Part shown: positions 62,963 through 64,000 of the stretch, in pieces
Numbering within the stretch: position 1 is the stretch's first letter
How the letters are laid out: every line of letters begins with the position of its first letter
DNA from: Hydrogenophaga taeniospiralis
GTDB taxonomy: Bacteria; Pseudomonadota; Gammaproteobacteria; Burkholderiales; Burkholderiaceae_C
Direction of reading: 5' to 3'
Length of the DNA: 64,000 nucleotides
NCBI RefSeq assembly: GCF_020510445.1
Contig: NZ_JAHBAG010000001.1
Location: 1,402,501 to 1,466,500 of the forward strand
Made by a program: the position numbers and the translations under genes
The notes under the pieces: model-generated
Seen by the model: the letters and a program-made list of their open reading frames with translations, nothing else
What the model was told of the DNA's origin: nothing
Database searches by the model: none

Positions 62963-62976
62963 TTGATCTGGATCAA
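62963..62976. promoter_or_regulatory. FNR/Anr-type box
   Basis: TTGATCTGGATCAA is a perfect TTGAT-N4-ATCAA match, 45 nt before the DUF1302 start and 165 nt from the divergent LysR start. A class II arrangement would place transcription start near 63011, just ahead of the ribosome site. Confidence 0.6.
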
Positions 62977-63021
62977 GTGGTCCGGATCGACGAGGACCCC
63001 ACACCTACAAGGAGACAAGCC

Positions 63022-64000
63022 ATGCCCGTTCGAGCACATGCCCGAAAAGCCCCTGCGCGCAGGTCCGCCGCACGTCCCGCGTTTTCCTGCCTCTTTCTGG
63101 CGCTGTTGACGGCCCAGTCGGCCTCGGCGATCGAGATCGACACCGGCAACCCCGACTGGACCCTGCGGTGGGACAACACCGTGAAGGTCAGCCTGATGCA
63201 GCGCCTGAAGGACGCTTCGCCCACGCTCTCGGCGCAGGTGCCGTTGACGGTCAATCAGGACGATGGCGACAACAATTTCAAGAAGGGCCTGGTGTCCAAC
63301 CGCCTGGATCTGCTGACCGAGCTGGACCTCGCCGGCCCGGGTTATGGCGCCCGGATCAGCGGCGCCACCTGGTACGACAGCGTCTACAACGGCAAGACCG
63401 ACAACACGGGCTTCACCGCCAACCACCGGCCGGGCAGCGCATTCGCCACGGAAACCCGCGACCTGATGGGTCGCAAGGCCGAGCTGCTCGATGCCTTCGT
63501 CTATGGCAAGTTCGACCTGGGTGAGCGCCCAGCCTCGGCCCGCCTGGGCCGCCACACCCTGCTCTGGGGCGAGAGCCTGTTCTTCGGCGCCAACGGCATC
63601 GCGGGCGGCCAGGCGCCGCTGGACCTGATCAAGCTGCTCTCGGTGCCCAACGCGACCTTCAAGGAAGTCGCCATGCCCACCGGCAAGCTCTCGGGCCAGG
63701 TGCAGCTCACGCCCGAGGTCTCGCTGGGGGCCTACCTGGCTTATGAGTGGGAGAAGACCCGGCTGATGCCGGCGGGCGCCTACCTCTCCAGCAGCGACTC
63801 GCTGGGCCCGGGTGCCGAACGCATCCTGGCCGGGCCCACCGCCGCTTTCGAGCGCCAGCCCGATCTGGACGCCAAGGACAGCGGGCAGGGCGGTGTGCAG
63901 CTGCGTTTCCGTGCGCCGTCCATCGACACCGACTTCGGCCTCTACGCCATCCGCTACCACGCCACCACGCCGAGCAACATCAACACCGTGCTCACGGGTG
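63022..64000 (+). CDS. DUF1302 family outer-membrane protein (3' end outside the window)
   Basis: The reading frame is open to the window edge, with 326 codons visible of an expected 550-650. It has AAGGAGA before the ATG and a signal peptide (about 1-36, FLALLTAQSASA). Typical DUF1302 segments follow: DWTLRWDNTVKVSLMQRL, LVSNRLDLLTELDL, DAFVYGKFDLGERPASARLGRH and LLWGESLFFGANGI. The family forms beta-rich outer-membrane proteins often paired with DUF1329 in hydrophobic-compound or steroid gene clusters. A NodD-type LysR gene is divergent. The next gene is outside the window. Confidence 0.88.
   Translation, partial: MPVRAHARKAPARRSAARPAFSCLFLALLTAQSASAIEIDTGNPDWTLRWDNTVKVSLMQRLKDASPTLSAQVPLTVNQDDGDNNFKKGLVSNRLDLLTELDLAGPGYGARISGATWYDSVYNGKTDNTGFTANHRPGSAFATETRDLMGRKAELLDAFVYGKFDLGERPASARLGRHTLLWGESLFFGANGIAGGQAPLDLIKLLSVPNATFKEVAMPTGKLSGQVQLTPEVSLGAYLAYEWEKTRLMPAGAYLSSSDSLGPGAERILAGPTAAFERQPDLDAKDSGQGGVQLRFRAPSIDTDFGLYAIRYHATTPSNINTVLTG

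Overview
The window is high-GC chromosomal DNA with dense, mostly short-spaced genes. The gene families (non-phosphorylative L-fucose pathway, davBA, lptAB-rpoN, DUF1302 outer-membrane protein, Comamonadaceae-like Kup, GshA and GshB) point to a betaproteobacterium of the order Burkholderiales, probably family Comamonadaceae and possibly Hydrogenophaga or a close relative. That placement is inference from remembered family resemblance, not from a search. No rRNA, tRNA, CRISPR array, prophage or insertion sequence was seen.

Layout. 1-9.8 kb: end of a membrane acyltransferase; a 2-oxoglutarate/Fe(II) oxygenase behind a perfect FNR-type box; proA; then gshA, kup and gshB; a VF530 protein, a frameshifted small gene, an SMR efflux protein and a class II glutamine amidotransferase. 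10-20.5 kb: an MFS efflux pump divergent from a PmrA/QseB-like two-component system, a long palindromic repeat, an HtrA/Do protease, two c-type cytochromes, and a LysR regulator divergent from a tautomerase operon. 20.5-27.7 kb: a DUF2855 protein, malate synthase G, and an IclR regulator facing an HMG-CoA-lyase-like gene and a CoA-transferase. 27.7-30 kb: a lipoprotein, a LysR regulator and a secreted trypsin-like protease. 30-33.4 kb: lysE-davB-davA (lysine export plus the 5-aminovalerate route). 33.6-38.6 kb: an AraC regulator divergent from an ethanolamine permease-eutB-eutC operon. 39-48.7 kb: a nine-gene L-fucose operon (mutarotase, dehydrogenase, lactonase, dehydratase, second dehydrogenase, diketo-acid hydrolase and an ABC importer) with a divergent IclR regulator. 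48.8-57.5 kb: housekeeping genes argP, argS, a SPOR protein, dsbA, lptA, lptB, rpoN and an rRNA methyltransferase. 57.6-64 kb: a PIN protein, several unrecognised exported proteins, an L,D-transpeptidase-like protein, a LysR regulator and the start of a DUF1302 protein behind a second FNR-type box.

Two non-coding repeat families stand out. One is a three-hairpin REP-like element present in seven full copies plus several partial ones. It always sits against an ORF boundary with the same end facing the gene. The other is a composite palindromic element in two copies (13838-14390 and 38618-38918), built from two long hairpins with near-identical arms; one copy carries two additional nested hairpins. 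Regulatory symmetry links distant genes: an AT-rich motif is shared by argP and by the promoter of lysE-davBA, and a TNAG-N7-TAAGT direct repeat is shared by the response-regulator gene and the HtrA gene downstream of it.
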